From contig CAMLRJ010000001.1 of NCBI GenBank assembly GCA_946482345.1, positions 1 to 64,000 of the forward strand: a DNA stretch of 64,000 nt, written 5' to 3'. This DNA is from an uncultured Cellvibrio sp. (GTDB lineage: Bacteria; Pseudomonadota; Gammaproteobacteria; Pseudomonadales; Cellvibrionaceae). Each line of letters starts with the position of its first letter. Positions within the stretch are counted from its first letter, which is position 1. Below the pieces are notes generated by a model. The model did not search any database and was not told the origin of the DNA. It saw only the letters and a program-made list of their open reading frames with translations. This document shows positions 15,511 through 24,671 of the stretch, piece by piece. Both the position numbers and the translations under genes were made by a program.

Positions 15511-17304
15511 CTATCTTTTTGCCAACCATCGGTTAATCTCCGCAGCAACTTGTGGTGCAGCGTCGATGAGTAATTGAATGGGCCTCTCATTGTACAGGGA
15601 TCGGTTTTGCACGGGATTAACCCCATTCGCCCTCACTGCCAATTGAAGCGTACTTCTAAATACTTCATTACCCTGTTCAGCCGTTAATGAATAGATAATC
15701 GAACTCCCTGAATCTACGATGTCGGAATAACTACCTACGCAATGCCGCATTTCAGATCCTTCAAAAATCAAAGAGTGAGTGGTTTCTAACAAGATGGCTT
15801 TAACATCACCTATTACGATGGATTGAGGCCAATCTTTCTTAAAATTAAACCGCCTGTTTTTCACCCTTGCCTTTAAGCCTTCCCTAGTAAGGTTTTCATG
15901 TTCTCGATGCATTCTTCTTGCTGACCAACCTGGATTGAATAAGCGATCAAGATTTTCAGCCATTCTTTTGGTGTCAATAAATTGGTTTGAGAGTCTATTC
16001 ATCACTTCGCTTTTGAGATACATGATGCGTGCTCTGCTGGACTTTTTAGTAGAGAGATTGTACCCATCATAGTCGTGAGCTTTGGATTTGTTCTCAAGCT
16101 CGCCCACATCATATGAGCCATTAGTAATGGCCCATATACCAGACTGCAAGTAAGTGTGTATTTTGATTAGATCAGGGACATCATTTCGATAATTTGTGTA
16201 GTTATAGAAAAAAGACATTTTTAGGAATGACGATGGAAAATCATAAAGCAATTCTAATATTTGCTTAAAATCACCGATATTGAGGTGCTGTAACCGAGGC
16301 TTTCTTTTCCCTTTATATACGCCGTAATGCTTCGCATCGGGAAAATAACTTTTATTAAGCAAGATCATTAAACGACTGAATATCAGAGTGTTTCGTGTTG
16401 GTGATGATTTAACAATTTTTTTCCACAAAGCGCTCCCCAATCCATTTTTAAGTTGAGCCACACTTTTACCAAAAAAAAGGATTGCCGGTATTATTTGCTC
16501 TTCTTGGTTGTCAACAGCCTTTCTTATTAAGCTATGGAACCGATTGTATCGATAGACCATTTGTGGAATCAGATACTTCCGTGATTTACAAAACCGTTTG
16601 ATTCTTTCCTCATCATGGGCGCACCAAATATAATAGTTAACCCTCCTGAAATAATCGTTGAATTTACTCCCTAACAATAAGCTGCTAACAAAATTGTTAG
16701 CGTGGTTGACAACACCGATTAATTCAAGGGAATCGTAGTTTATGTCGTAATCAAAATGTGGCATTTCAAGGCCGTTGGCTTCTATTACTTTCAGTTTAAG
16801 ACTGCTATCTTTTTCTCGACGAAAATCGATTTCTGGATATGCAAATTGAAAGGAGCCAAAATGGACCACATGATTGGTATCATCAACATATACCGGTATG
16901 CGTTGTATTTGAAATTGAGAGTCTTCATTCTCGCCGTATCGGCCTTTCAATTCGGGATTTTGCTGATCAAATACATGGCTCGCCGCGAACACCGGATAAA
17001 TATCATGGAGTGTTTTGGTATGGAGTCTAATTATCTTTTTCAAATCAGCGAGACGCTTCTTATTGGAAGCAATTTCTTTCGTCAGAGAGCTCACATTTTG
17101 CCCGCTCTTTTTAGCTCGTTTTTTTTCCTCTTTTAGCTCACTGTTTTCTATACCGACATCATGAAATTTAAGCTTTGCGTCAGATAACTGTCTGTAAGCG
17201 GAATCACACATTTCCTTGAGTTCTTTTGTTCTATCAGGTACTTGTTTAAGGTTGCGGATAATATCTACAACGGAGCTGAATATTTTTACAGATGCGACCC
17301 CCAT
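15511..17304 (-). CDS. PcfJ-like protein
   Basis: A 597-aa protein. An N-terminal coiled coil (residues about 20-95; KELKEMCDSAYRQL and the lysine-rich LKEEKKRAKKSGQN) precedes a long undefined middle. Near residue 520 is the PcfJ signature: MRHCVGSYSDIV, then SSIIYSLTAEQGNEVF and a closing SLYNERP element. PcfJ-type proteins are linked to conjugative elements, but their biochemical role is not established. It ends at the shared terminator and follows the hypothetical at 17314-18654 in the same direction by 9 nt. Confidence 0.7.
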   Translation of the reverse strand: MGVASVKIFSSVVDIIRNLKQVPDRTKELKEMCDSAYRQLSDAKLKFHDVGIENSELKEEKKRAKKSGQNVSSLTKEIASNKKRLADLKKIIRLHTKTLHDIYPVFAASHVFDQQNPELKGRYGENEDSQFQIQRIPVYVDDTNHVVHFGSFQFAYPEIDFRREKDSSLKLKVIEANGLEMPHFDYDINYDSLELIGVVNHANNFVSSLLLGSKFNDYFRRVNYYIWCAHDEERIKRFCKSRKYLIPQMVYRYNRFHSLIRKAVDNQEEQIIPAILFFGKSVAQLKNGLGSALWKKIVKSSPTRNTLIFSRLMILLNKSYFPDAKHYGVYKGKRKPRLQHLNIGDFKQILELLYDFPSSFLKMSFFYNYTNYRNDVPDLIKIHTYLQSGIWAITNGSYDVGELENKSKAHDYDGYNLSTKKSSRARIMYLKSEVMNRLSNQFIDTKRMAENLDRLFNPGWSARRMHREHENLTREGLKARVKNRRFNFKKDWPQSIVIGDVKAILLETTHSLIFEGSEMRHCVGSYSDIVDSGSSIIYSLTAEQGNEVFRSTLQLAVRANGVNPVQNRSLYNERPIQLLIDAAPQVAAEINRWLAKR

Positions 17305-17313
17305 ATTAACCCC

Positions 17314-18654
17314 TTAGATCTGCAAGTCTTGAGCGTCATGATCCTGCGAAACAGCAGGATTTTGAGGGACCAATTGCTGATGCACTACAGCCTTCCATTC
17401 AGTAGCATTTACCAGATTGGTTATTACTTCCTTCTCCTGGTCTTGATTCAAAAACGATCCATCTAGGGACACTAACTTCACACCATCGAGCTTGTATTCA
17501 AAATTATCAGCAGGAGCAATGTCATAGTGGGGATCTGCGTAGGGCGATGGATCGGCATCAGCTTGCCAATTGAATTGAATGTTGAAGGTGTCAGCTTTTA
17601 ACGTTGTGGTTCCGTATGCCCAAGCTTCAATTCGATGGTTTCGCTCATCATCGGTATTTTTCTCTTCATAGTCTGCATCATTGATTTCGCTTTCGATCTC
17701 GTAATGCGTTGTCATCAAGACGGCTGGGGTTATCTCGGTAATGTTATTCACTTTCGCGTGGTATGACATTTCCGCTTGATCAAGAAACTGTTGCATCGAT
17801 TCAACAATCACCTCACCCGGTAGATCGTCATGGATGCGCTTGTTGTATAGAAAAAGCTTGTAGCTTTGGGGGGTTTTTGAATCCATCAGGATGGTTGCCC
17901 GAAGACGGGCGTTTTTCCCAGACTCGCGGATATTTAAAAAGGCTTCTTCCGGGGACGCATATTGTACGAAGGACGTGAAATCGTCTGTCAGCGGATCTCG
18001 GAGCGATCCGGTAAACACTGGTTTGGGGATCTCTCCCCATTCGCTCATCATGTTTGCCAGCGCGATCTCGATGTCTGTAGGGTCCCATCCGCCGGGAGCC
18101 TCGCTTACCCTGCCGTTATACATAAACAGGGCTTCTGCGCACGCCAGGTCATAATCCCACGCCGCAGGTTGGTCTTCGTATCGAGTTGCCCATGAGGCAT
18201 CCTTCACGTCATACCAGAATTCGGCAAATTCAGCACGATTTGTGAAAATATCTGAAGGATCAGATTGAGCGTCAAGCGCCTTGTCCCATTTAACAAGCAC
18301 ATCCTGCCCTGCCATCACCGGATACCAATTTTTGGCATCTTCTATTGCTGCATGGCGGGCATTGGTTTGTTGGATAAAGTAACTTTTCTGAGTAATCCAT
18401 TGGTCTTGATTGATGCTCCAGGATTGAACCGCGTAGTGCGCTGGGGACTGTCCGACACCTGCGTGGGGATAGAACGCTACACGCATGGCTTCATCACCGT
18501 GCGCATAAGCGCCCAATACACTAACGCCATCTGGGGTCGGTTTATTAGGACTTAACACCTGCTGAAGCAATGCCTCTCTCTTTCGGTCCAGTATTTCGGC
18601 ATCCCAACCCTGTCCTGCTGCGATTTTCACAAGATTCTCTATTGGCTTCAGCAT
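17314..18654 (-). CDS. Hypothetical protein (446 aa)
   Basis: A large acidic cytosolic protein beginning MLKPIENLVKIAAGQGWDAE. It has many W and Y residues (SWATRYEDQPAAWDYDLACAE) and a polar C-terminus rich in D, Q and N. It has no signal peptide, TM segment or recognisable catalytic motif. A 9-nt gap to the PcfJ-like gene suggests an operon. The region from 18655 to 18963 upstream holds its promoter. Confidence 0.65.
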   Translation of the reverse strand: MLKPIENLVKIAAGQGWDAEILDRKREALLQQVLSPNKPTPDGVSVLGAYAHGDEAMRVAFYPHAGVGQSPAHYAVQSWSINQDQWITQKSYFIQQTNARHAAIEDAKNWYPVMAGQDVLVKWDKALDAQSDPSDIFTNRAEFAEFWYDVKDASWATRYEDQPAAWDYDLACAEALFMYNGRVSEAPGGWDPTDIEIALANMMSEWGEIPKPVFTGSLRDPLTDDFTSFVQYASPEEAFLNIRESGKNARLRATILMDSKTPQSYKLFLYNKRIHDDLPGEVIVESMQQFLDQAEMSYHAKVNNITEITPAVLMTTHYEIESEINDADYEEKNTDDERNHRIEAWAYGTTTLKADTFNIQFNWQADADPSPYADPHYDIAPADNFEYKLDGVKLVSLDGSFLNQDQEKEVITNLVNATEWKAVVHQQLVPQNPAVSQDHDAQDLQI

Positions 18655-18963
18655 AAAACGTCCTCTGCAACTGTAAGGTCAATTAATGTGCTATGGTGGT
18701 CAATGAAGCTCTTGGGCTTCACCTTTCCATTTGGGCGCTTGCAGTTAGCACGCGCCTTTTTTGTATCTGTACATCGGAAAATCATTTTTTTAACATTGTT
18801 TTCTAACAATAAGTTAAAATATTATGTTAATTGGCAAAACAAATCCATACCTTTGATTTTTCAGGTAAGGCGCTTGATGCCAGAATCAATGCCGCTTGTA
18901 GCGCGAAGAAATGGAAATTTACCGTCTTGTCAGTTGAAATTTTTGTATGTTGGAGAAGATCAG
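18655..18963. other. 309-bp divergent intergenic region
   Basis: This separates the leftward 17314 gene from the rightward 18964 gene. Promoters in both directions are expected. A hairpin-like GAAGC...GCTTC lies near 18703. Short open frames run through it from TTG or ATG codons without ribosome binding sites. Nothing further can be supported. Confidence 0.4.
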
Positions 18964-19554
18964 ATGGGATCAGCAGAATTAGAGGTGCTCTTGAGCGAAG
19001 CAATGAACCCTGACAGCGGCGTTATCGTTGTTATGGGTGAGAAAACTGACGCGGTGAGAAACGACATCCCAGCAGCATTTGAAATGTTGGCGCTCCTTGA
19101 TCATTTTAAGAGCCGATTATGCTTTTTTGAGCCCGTCATTAATGAAGCCCACACACTTACCAGGCTGGCTCCTGGTATATCCTTCGATAACGTGAATGGA
19201 AGGGTGCGAGCCTTACTTCCTATTAGTCCTGGTGAGCTGGCCGATATTGCATTTTGGATCAGTGATCGATTGCCAAGCGATCAGGTAAAGAGTTTTGGAG
19301 GAACTCTTGCTGTCCTATTTGATGTAAATGAGTTCGATGGAAAGCGCTATCTGTTGCCTGAATGGTTCAGTTGTTTTTACGTGAACAATGATGTGGATCA
19401 CCTGATTCCCATCCTGGTACTGAGGTCAGTGCTCGAAAACGAGGTAATTGGACAGGATTGGGTAATCACGGCACTACATCGCTCCAAAATCTACGGTCTA
19501 CCGTCTGAAAAAGCCATTAAAGAAGCGGAAAAGCCAATAGATTCAATAATTTAG
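18964..19554 (+). CDS. Hypothetical protein (196 aa)
   Basis: ATG at 18964 is chosen because GGAG lies 9 nt before it; the same frame is open further up but without a credible start. The product (MGSAELEVLLSEAMNPDSG...) has alternating strands (VIVVMGEKTD, LAVLFDVNEFDG, HLIPILVLRS). No signal or TM segments. Family unknown. The downstream gap carries copies of the 22-bp repeat family. Confidence 0.55.
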   Translation: MGSAELEVLLSEAMNPDSGVIVVMGEKTDAVRNDIPAAFEMLALLDHFKSRLCFFEPVINEAHTLTRLAPGISFDNVNGRVRALLPISPGELADIAFWISDRLPSDQVKSFGGTLAVLFDVNEFDGKRYLLPEWFSCFYVNNDVDHLIPILVLRSVLENEVIGQDWVITALHRSKIYGLPSEKAIKEAEKPIDSII

Positions 19555-19558
19555 AGAA

Positions 19559-19614
19559 TTGACACATTTTAGCGCATTTAAACACATTTAAATCACATAG
19601 TTGACACATTGTTG
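19559..19614. repeat. 22-bp repeat family, array 1
   Basis: Three copies of the TTGACACATTTAAATCACAT type: TTGACACATTTTAGCG from 19559, AACACATTTAAATCACATAG at 19581-19600, and TTGACACATTGTTG from 19601. ACACAT cores start at 19562, 19582 and 19604, about two helical turns apart. The last copy supplies TTGACA as the -35 box of the promoter below. Confidence 0.7.
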
Positions 19615-19629
19615 TTTATTTGCTAATAA
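19601..19629 (+). promoter_or_regulatory. Predicted sigma-70 promoter overlapping a repeat
   Basis: TTGACA at 19601-19606, 17 nt of spacer, then TAATAA at 19624-19629, about 38 nt before the ATG at 19667. The -35 box is part of the third repeat copy, so a protein bound to the repeat would compete with RNA polymerase. Confidence 0.5.
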
Positions 19630-19666
19630 TTTAACCAACTATTACACCCTATCTATGAGGTGCCTT

Positions 19667-20551
19667 ATGAAATCAGCAATTACTCCCCTTGGTGGTGGCG
19701 ATCCCGAACCGTGGGTATTGCAACAAATCAGTCGATCACAAGGCATCGACGAAGGTATTGCTCGTGGCCGAGAAATAGGGTTAAACGAAGGCTATCAGCA
19801 AGGCTACAACGTAGGGTATGCAGAAGGTAATACCGCTGGCTACAACGAAGCAATTGATGAAGGCAATGCTGCGATTGCAGGATTACAAGCCAATCATAAG
19901 GTTTATCAAGAGCAAGTAGGCGCTCAGTTTCAAGAGCTGGAGGAAGATCGTAACCGGTTGAGGATTGCTGTTATTGAACAGGCAAAGCGCATCCGGGAAC
20001 TTGAGGAAAAGCTTGTTCAACGTGATCAGGTTGTAGGGCAGCTTCATGCCCAAAACGAAGCGTTGCGCGAGGCAAACCAGGAGCTGGCTGAAGAGAACGC
20101 CGCTCTGCAAGAAGACAATGCAGCGCTCAAACAACTTGTACAAACGCTGCGGCAGGCAAACGAAAATCTCCAGGAAAACATTGAGGATCTCGCAAAGTCA
20201 AATCGTGAAAAATCAGTGAAACTAAGGGACCAAATAAACCAATACAACAAAACTGTAGTGTTTATCAATGCCATCAAAGGGGTTGTGGAATCTGTCATTG
20301 CGCAAGACCCTGCAATGGAGAATCAGATTAAGAGTGTGTTTGCCGGGGAGTACAAGAAGGCTGTTGACTTTAAGATGTCAGTTGATGAGATCACCGGAGC
20401 GCCACATGAGGACCGGGATTTTGCGCTGATGCTCCCGCAAACGCATAAATTCATCGTTGATATGCTGAGCTTGAATGAACCAACCTTTAACCAGGAAGCA
20501 TCTGGGACTGGGGACTTATCCGAATCTGAAGATTCAGAGTTTGCTCTATAG
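19667..20551 (+). CDS. Glycine-repeat and coiled-coil protein (294 aa)
   Basis: ATG at 19667 has GAGG upstream. Residues 20-65 carry a regular G-x3-G series (EGIARGREIGLNEGYQQGYN), as in Yae1/FliH-type N-termini. Residues 80-200 form a coiled coil rich in E, Q, L, N and A (ENAALQEDNAALKQLVQTL). The end is an acidic tail. Such proteins often act as scaffolds or regulators. It is followed by a strong terminator, so it is monocistronic, and its promoter overlaps the repeat family. Confidence 0.6.
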   Translation: MKSAITPLGGGDPEPWVLQQISRSQGIDEGIARGREIGLNEGYQQGYNVGYAEGNTAGYNEAIDEGNAAIAGLQANHKVYQEQVGAQFQELEEDRNRLRIAVIEQAKRIRELEEKLVQRDQVVGQLHAQNEALREANQELAEENAALQEDNAALKQLVQTLRQANENLQENIEDLAKSNREKSVKLRDQINQYNKTVVFINAIKGVVESVIAQDPAMENQIKSVFAGEYKKAVDFKMSVDEITGAPHEDRDFALMLPQTHKFIVDMLSLNEPTFNQEASGTGDLSESEDSEFAL

Positions 20552-20580
20552 CTACAGTTACCAATCAATACAAGGCAACA

Positions 20581-20608
20581 AAAAACCCGGCATTTGCCGG
20601 GTTTTTTG
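20581..20608. terminator. Bidirectional Rho-independent terminator
   Basis: AACCCGGCA, loop TT, TGCCGGGTT, with A-run and T-run on either side. It ends the rightward coiled-coil gene and the leftward DotA gene that meet here. Confidence 0.9.
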
Positions 20609-20610
20609 TT

Positions 20611-23412
20611 TTAACGTTTCGATCCTGACGGTGGCGGTGTTTGCTCCGTCAATCCGTCATACCTAACTCTCGAAAGCGCTTCTTGTCTCTCTTTAGCTGC
20701 GAATCCCTGAACGCCATAGGCACCAGCATAGGAGCCATCCTCTATCGCTTGAGATAATGATGGCTTACCTCTTATTGCGCCTCTCACTGCCGACCCCAAA
20801 AAGACCCCTGCTGTCGCGGCAAGACGATTGTTTCCTGTCGGACGGCTGTACTGATACTGTGCCGGTGCTTGCTGTTGAAAGCTTGTCAGGTAGTCACCAG
20901 AAGTATTGCTTGTGACTCCTTGCTGACTATTTGACATCGACTGGGTTCGTGACTGTGAGGTACTGGAGGCCGTTGTCGCACTGGCTGTATTGGACTGCGA
21001 TGGGCCACTCGATGACGAAGGGGCTGGACCAGGTGTAACACCCTGGCCATTGATACTAAGTGATTTTCGTTTCGCGCCACCGCCGCCGCCAGTCGGCGAG
21101 CCTCCCCCTCCACCACCACCGTTTCCGTTACCGCCCCCCGGAGGCAAGTTGTTGCCCCCGTTAGTTCCAATGCGGGCATTGGAATTTCCGCCCCTCTGGG
21201 TGATTACGTTACCAATCCCCGCGCCCCCTGCTTTCATCGCTCCAGCAGCATTAGTCGCTCCTAAATCGCCTGCACCAGATCCAGCGCCAGCCCATTGCAA
21301 CACCGAATCAGGTAAGACTTGGGGCAAGGTAAAGCACATATACATTACCGGCAATAATGTGAAGCCAAATAGGATTAGCCACCAGGCAAACGTCATAAAC
21401 TCGGAAATGGCTCCTACTGCACCTGTGCTCGATACCACAGCACCCCGCATGTCAAAGAATCCATTGGCGATGAAATCGATAATAGGATCAGAAACCTTGA
21501 TGGCCGCGAACAGACCTAGCACCGCAAGCGCTGGCCTCGCAAACAATGCCATCAGTAATAGGTAGCCTTGGTTTTGCGAGCCAATGAAGGTTCTATCAGG
21601 AGTCATGTGCATAACAGCCCACAGCGGTGCGGCTATGATGGATTGAAGAACCTGGAGTATCCAACCAACTACAACAATCATAAAAATGGTATAGGGCAGA
21701 CTAGGCAAGAATACGCTGAAATAGAAAGCTAACGGCTCCACGTAGCTCATCAACGTTGCAAGTTGCTTGAGCGGCACTTCAAGAACCCAATCCCAGATAG
21801 GGTCGGTCACTTTGTCAAAATTTGCACCTGTGCCAACAACCGAAACCGAAGACAATGTGCCTGCAACAACCCGCAAGGCAGTTACCGCCGTTTTGATGGT
21901 GACATCGGCGAGTGTAAGAGCTGTTTTCGCTATGGTCAGATAGTCACCGATACATTTCATCCTGCTGATTGATCCACCCATTTGGCCAGCGGTGCCACAC
22001 AGCGGCGTCACGCCTGTTCCATTCGCCCCGGTGGCTATCTCCACAACATCCAGCATGGTGCGATTAACCAGACTGGACATTTTGGAATCCATGTCGGACT
22101 TGAGAGCACCGATATTAAGATCCGCTTTTGGATCATTGGGCACGAGGGATGCCAAATCTTCAGGCTTAACGACTCCCGATGATTTATAGGTGGCCTTTAA
22201 CTCGGATTTTTTAATGACTTCGGCCACTTGGCCTTTAACTGAGTTGGTGAGCAGTGTTGCGCGAACATCATTAGGTAAGGCGCTGTAGGAAGGCTCTGTT
22301 GTCTCCCCTACCCGCTCAGTGGTGATATTCATAATTTGTCCACGGATCATACCAACGCGCTGGAGCCATCCACCGCCGTTGGCCCACCCCCCATCCTGCA
22401 TGGCCGTGACAAATGCGGTTATGCTCGCATCGACATCACCTTTACCGCCAGACACTTGTGCAGCAAGTGATGCCACCAATCCATCCTCAGCGGCTTTAAC
22501 GATGATATTGAACTGGTCGCTGTCGATCAGATCCCAACCCGTTTCATTAATCGAGGTAGGCCAACTATTCACCCAAGCATCAATGTCAGCCATCATCTGT
22601 ACAGCGGCTTGGGCTTTTTGATCCTGTAGATTGCTGCGCATTTGTTCGAGAGCTGCTGATGTCGCATCAGACATTGGCTGTGGAGTGTACTGGGCAATTT
22701 TAATCGTTCCACATAGCGGGTCTCCCCCAGCCAAGTTAGTCGCTGGATTACGATCTTTAATCTGAAATATGTACTCGGTCCTACCGTCCACGCTAACGGA
22801 GTTGTCATGCGTGTTCCCGGCCATTACTTGGGGGGATTGTCCCGTCGCGGATGCGGCTGAATAAATTGCGTTCGCTGCTCGCGCGCAATAAGACGCCGCC
22901 AGATACTGCTTCGCAAAATCTCGAAGCCCGTAGAATTGCCCTGGTTGGTTAACGCCATCGACTATCCCATTGGGTGTCAGAATGCCAAGTGCTAAGCCTC
23001 CCTCGTACACTTTATTGGCGAACCCTACACCCCATAAAGCAACCATCAATACGATAATTTGAATAAAACTGTAACCGCTTGCTGAGGGTAACAATACACC
23101 AGCCCCTGCAACGATCCGCAGTGGGGTAAAAACCGAAGACCAATTTTTACCGAAGGCCTCTCCATCGTTTGCCGTGTTTACCGTACCAACGATGGCAACA
23201 TAGCTGACGACTATTGCTCCAATGATGAGTATCCCGGAGTTAAAAAATTGAAACATTGTGGCGAGCAAATTGCTGGTTGCCGCTACGGAGTTGGGATCAA
23301 GACCCAATACCAGGGCGTCTATAACATCCCCGAAAATTGATCGCAGCATGATTACCGATTCATCGGTACATGCCGTGGGGTCATTGCATGGAGAAAACGG
23401 CATGGACGCCAT
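20611..23412 (-). CDS. dotA: DotA/TraY-type inner-membrane protein of T4BSS
   Basis: A 933-aa polytopic protein. The N-terminal region (IFGDVIDALVLGLDP, then FFNSGILIIGAIVVSYVAI and PLRIVAGAGVLLPSASGYS) is characteristic of DotA/TraY. A large periplasmic loop follows (about residues 150-500), then a hydrophobic cluster around 545-720 with several TM segments. The last 200 residues are Gly/Ser/Gln-rich and low-complexity. In R64 and Legionella this protein is needed for transfer through the type IVB channel. It is transcribed alone, away from the other tra blocks. Confidence 0.9.
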   Translation of the reverse strand: MASMPFSPCNDPTACTDESVIMLRSIFGDVIDALVLGLDPNSVAATSNLLATMFQFFNSGILIIGAIVVSYVAIVGTVNTANDGEAFGKNWSSVFTPLRIVAGAGVLLPSASGYSFIQIIVLMVALWGVGFANKVYEGGLALGILTPNGIVDGVNQPGQFYGLRDFAKQYLAASYCARAANAIYSAASATGQSPQVMAGNTHDNSVSVDGRTEYIFQIKDRNPATNLAGGDPLCGTIKIAQYTPQPMSDATSAALEQMRSNLQDQKAQAAVQMMADIDAWVNSWPTSINETGWDLIDSDQFNIIVKAAEDGLVASLAAQVSGGKGDVDASITAFVTAMQDGGWANGGGWLQRVGMIRGQIMNITTERVGETTEPSYSALPNDVRATLLTNSVKGQVAEVIKKSELKATYKSSGVVKPEDLASLVPNDPKADLNIGALKSDMDSKMSSLVNRTMLDVVEIATGANGTGVTPLCGTAGQMGGSISRMKCIGDYLTIAKTALTLADVTIKTAVTALRVVAGTLSSVSVVGTGANFDKVTDPIWDWVLEVPLKQLATLMSYVEPLAFYFSVFLPSLPYTIFMIVVVGWILQVLQSIIAAPLWAVMHMTPDRTFIGSQNQGYLLLMALFARPALAVLGLFAAIKVSDPIIDFIANGFFDMRGAVVSSTGAVGAISEFMTFAWWLILFGFTLLPVMYMCFTLPQVLPDSVLQWAGAGSGAGDLGATNAAGAMKAGGAGIGNVITQRGGNSNARIGTNGGNNLPPGGGNGNGGGGGGGSPTGGGGGAKRKSLSINGQGVTPGPAPSSSSGPSQSNTASATTASSTSQSRTQSMSNSQQGVTSNTSGDYLTSFQQQAPAQYQYSRPTGNNRLAATAGVFLGSAVRGAIRGKPSLSQAIEDGSYAGAYGVQGFAAKERQEALSRVRYDGLTEQTPPPSGSKR

Positions 23413-23669
23413 AGATTGTCACCCTTTCCAAAGTACGCAGTAGGATATAAAATATAGTAATCTTACATCATTTTACAGGTGTTTGTTATAAAGGTGTTAT
23501 GACGCATTTTTAACAAAAAAGACGTTTTAGTCATCATTACCGTATAATTGCTATGCAATACGCAGATAATGCGATAAAAAAGACAAATTTTTACGTGCTT
23601 TCGACAAGAAATTATGAGGATTTAGCATTTATAATCTTTACTTTTAATCAACCAAACATAGTGATCTAA
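23413..23669. promoter_or_regulatory. Divergent promoter region dotA / 23670 gene
   Basis: 257 bp of AT-rich DNA without a gene, containing runs such as TATAAT-like TATAAT/TATAAA near 23551 and 23631. It must hold promoters for DotA (leftward) and the gene at 23670 (rightward). None of the 22-bp repeats occur here, in contrast to other transfer promoters. Confidence 0.4.
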
Positions 23670-24239
23670 ATGCTATCAATTAAGGGTGCTTCAACATTTG
23701 TCGTCGGCGCGGGCTTGCTCCGCCAACGTGGCATCGACGCTACCGGTAAAGGCTTCACAATTAGTGACATTGCCGAGGGTGCCTTGGGCAATCAGCCGGA
23801 TGCAGGACGCATACGTCAATCCATTCTCAAGCTTGCGAATCAAGAAAATGCCTGGTTCCGCAACAACCCGCCGCATGCCAAGATCAGTGAACAAGTCCTG
23901 GACACCAGGACCAAGGAATTTGGCGTACTGGTGGCAATTAATTCTGCCGTTGTTTCATCCGTGCGCTACGGGCCTACCATAGCGCACGATGATGCAAACA
24001 AGGAAAAACTGAAGAGAAGCCTGATCGATGCTGTTGATGCAATCGATAATGCTCCTGGTACAACCGATGACAAGCGGCTTTACTTTGGGCAACTTAAAAG
24101 TCAATTATCTGGATTGAGCCAGAAGGACTCCCTATTAAATCTCTTGCAACAGGCCGAATATGACTACAACGAGTCATTGAAAGCTAAAATTCTTGAGAAG
24201 TACAAACCGCTCCAACGCAGTTCCGACTTTGAGCACTAA
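23670..24239 (+). CDS. Hypothetical protein (189 aa)
   Basis: A soluble, mainly helical protein (MLSIKGASTFVVGAGLLRQ...). The C-terminal third looks amphipathic (DKRLYFGQLKSQLSGLSQKDS). It shares a rightward unit with the 114-aa gene 12 nt downstream; both end at the terminator at 24611. Flanked by T4BSS genes, it may be a transfer accessory protein (inference). Family unknown. Confidence 0.55.
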   Translation: MLSIKGASTFVVGAGLLRQRGIDATGKGFTISDIAEGALGNQPDAGRIRQSILKLANQENAWFRNNPPHAKISEQVLDTRTKEFGVLVAINSAVVSSVRYGPTIAHDDANKEKLKRSLIDAVDAIDNAPGTTDDKRLYFGQLKSQLSGLSQKDSLLNLLQQAEYDYNESLKAKILEKYKPLQRSSDFEH

Positions 24240-24251
24240 GAGGACACACTT

Positions 24252-24596
24252 ATGGGTATGCAATTTCAACCGCTTGGAGCAGTTATTCTGCAATCACAAG
24301 ACAGCAGTATTACCGTGGCAAAGCAACCGGTACTGGCAGAGCATGGCCAGCAACTTAGAAGCGCTATAAATGCGCTCCCAAGCGATTTGGCGAGGGATAT
24401 AGTTGGTGGGTATGGTGAGCCCTCCCCTTCAACGATTGCTTCTCTTGAGGCTGCAATCCTACAGCGAGAGTTTGCTATCGAGGGTGCCGCTAATGAGGCC
24501 AACTTGGATCAAGGTTGGCTGAAAGGCGGTGCGGCTGAATCTGCCAACCTTGACCGCTCAAATGCGTATGAAAAAGATGAATGGGATTTTTCATAA
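24252..24596 (+). CDS. Hypothetical protein (114 aa)
   Basis: A small Ala/Asn-rich cytosolic protein with GAGG upstream. It begins MGMQFQPLGAVILQSQDSS and ends with an acidic aromatic tail (YEKDEWDFS). Downstream is the terminator. No known domain. Confidence 0.55.
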   Translation: MGMQFQPLGAVILQSQDSSITVAKQPVLAEHGQQLRSAINALPSDLARDIVGGYGEPSPSTIASLEAAILQREFAIEGAANEANLDQGWLKGGAAESANLDRSNAYEKDEWDFS

Positions 24597-24610
24597 GTGA
24601 TTTGAAGCAA

Positions 24611-24641
24611 TAAAAAAAGCCCCAGTGTCGGGGCTTTTTTT
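24611..24641. terminator. Bidirectional Rho-independent terminator
   Basis: AGCCCC, loop AGTGTC, GGGGCT with a poly-A left arm and T-run right arm. It separates the rightward 24252 gene from the leftward lipoprotein gene. Confidence 0.9.
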
Positions 24642-24671
24642 ATGCCACAAGTTACCGCATCACAGCAGCGA

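Noticed and set aside
18831..19013. A TTG-started frame that could be a frameshifted N-terminus of the 18964 gene
   Set aside because: The ATG at 18964 has a good ribosome site and gives a complete protein, so no frameshift is needed.
20990..21565. A 191-codon proline-rich frame opposite the dotA tail
   Set aside because: It mirrors the Gly/Ser-rich low-complexity end of DotA on the other strand and has no ribosome binding site.
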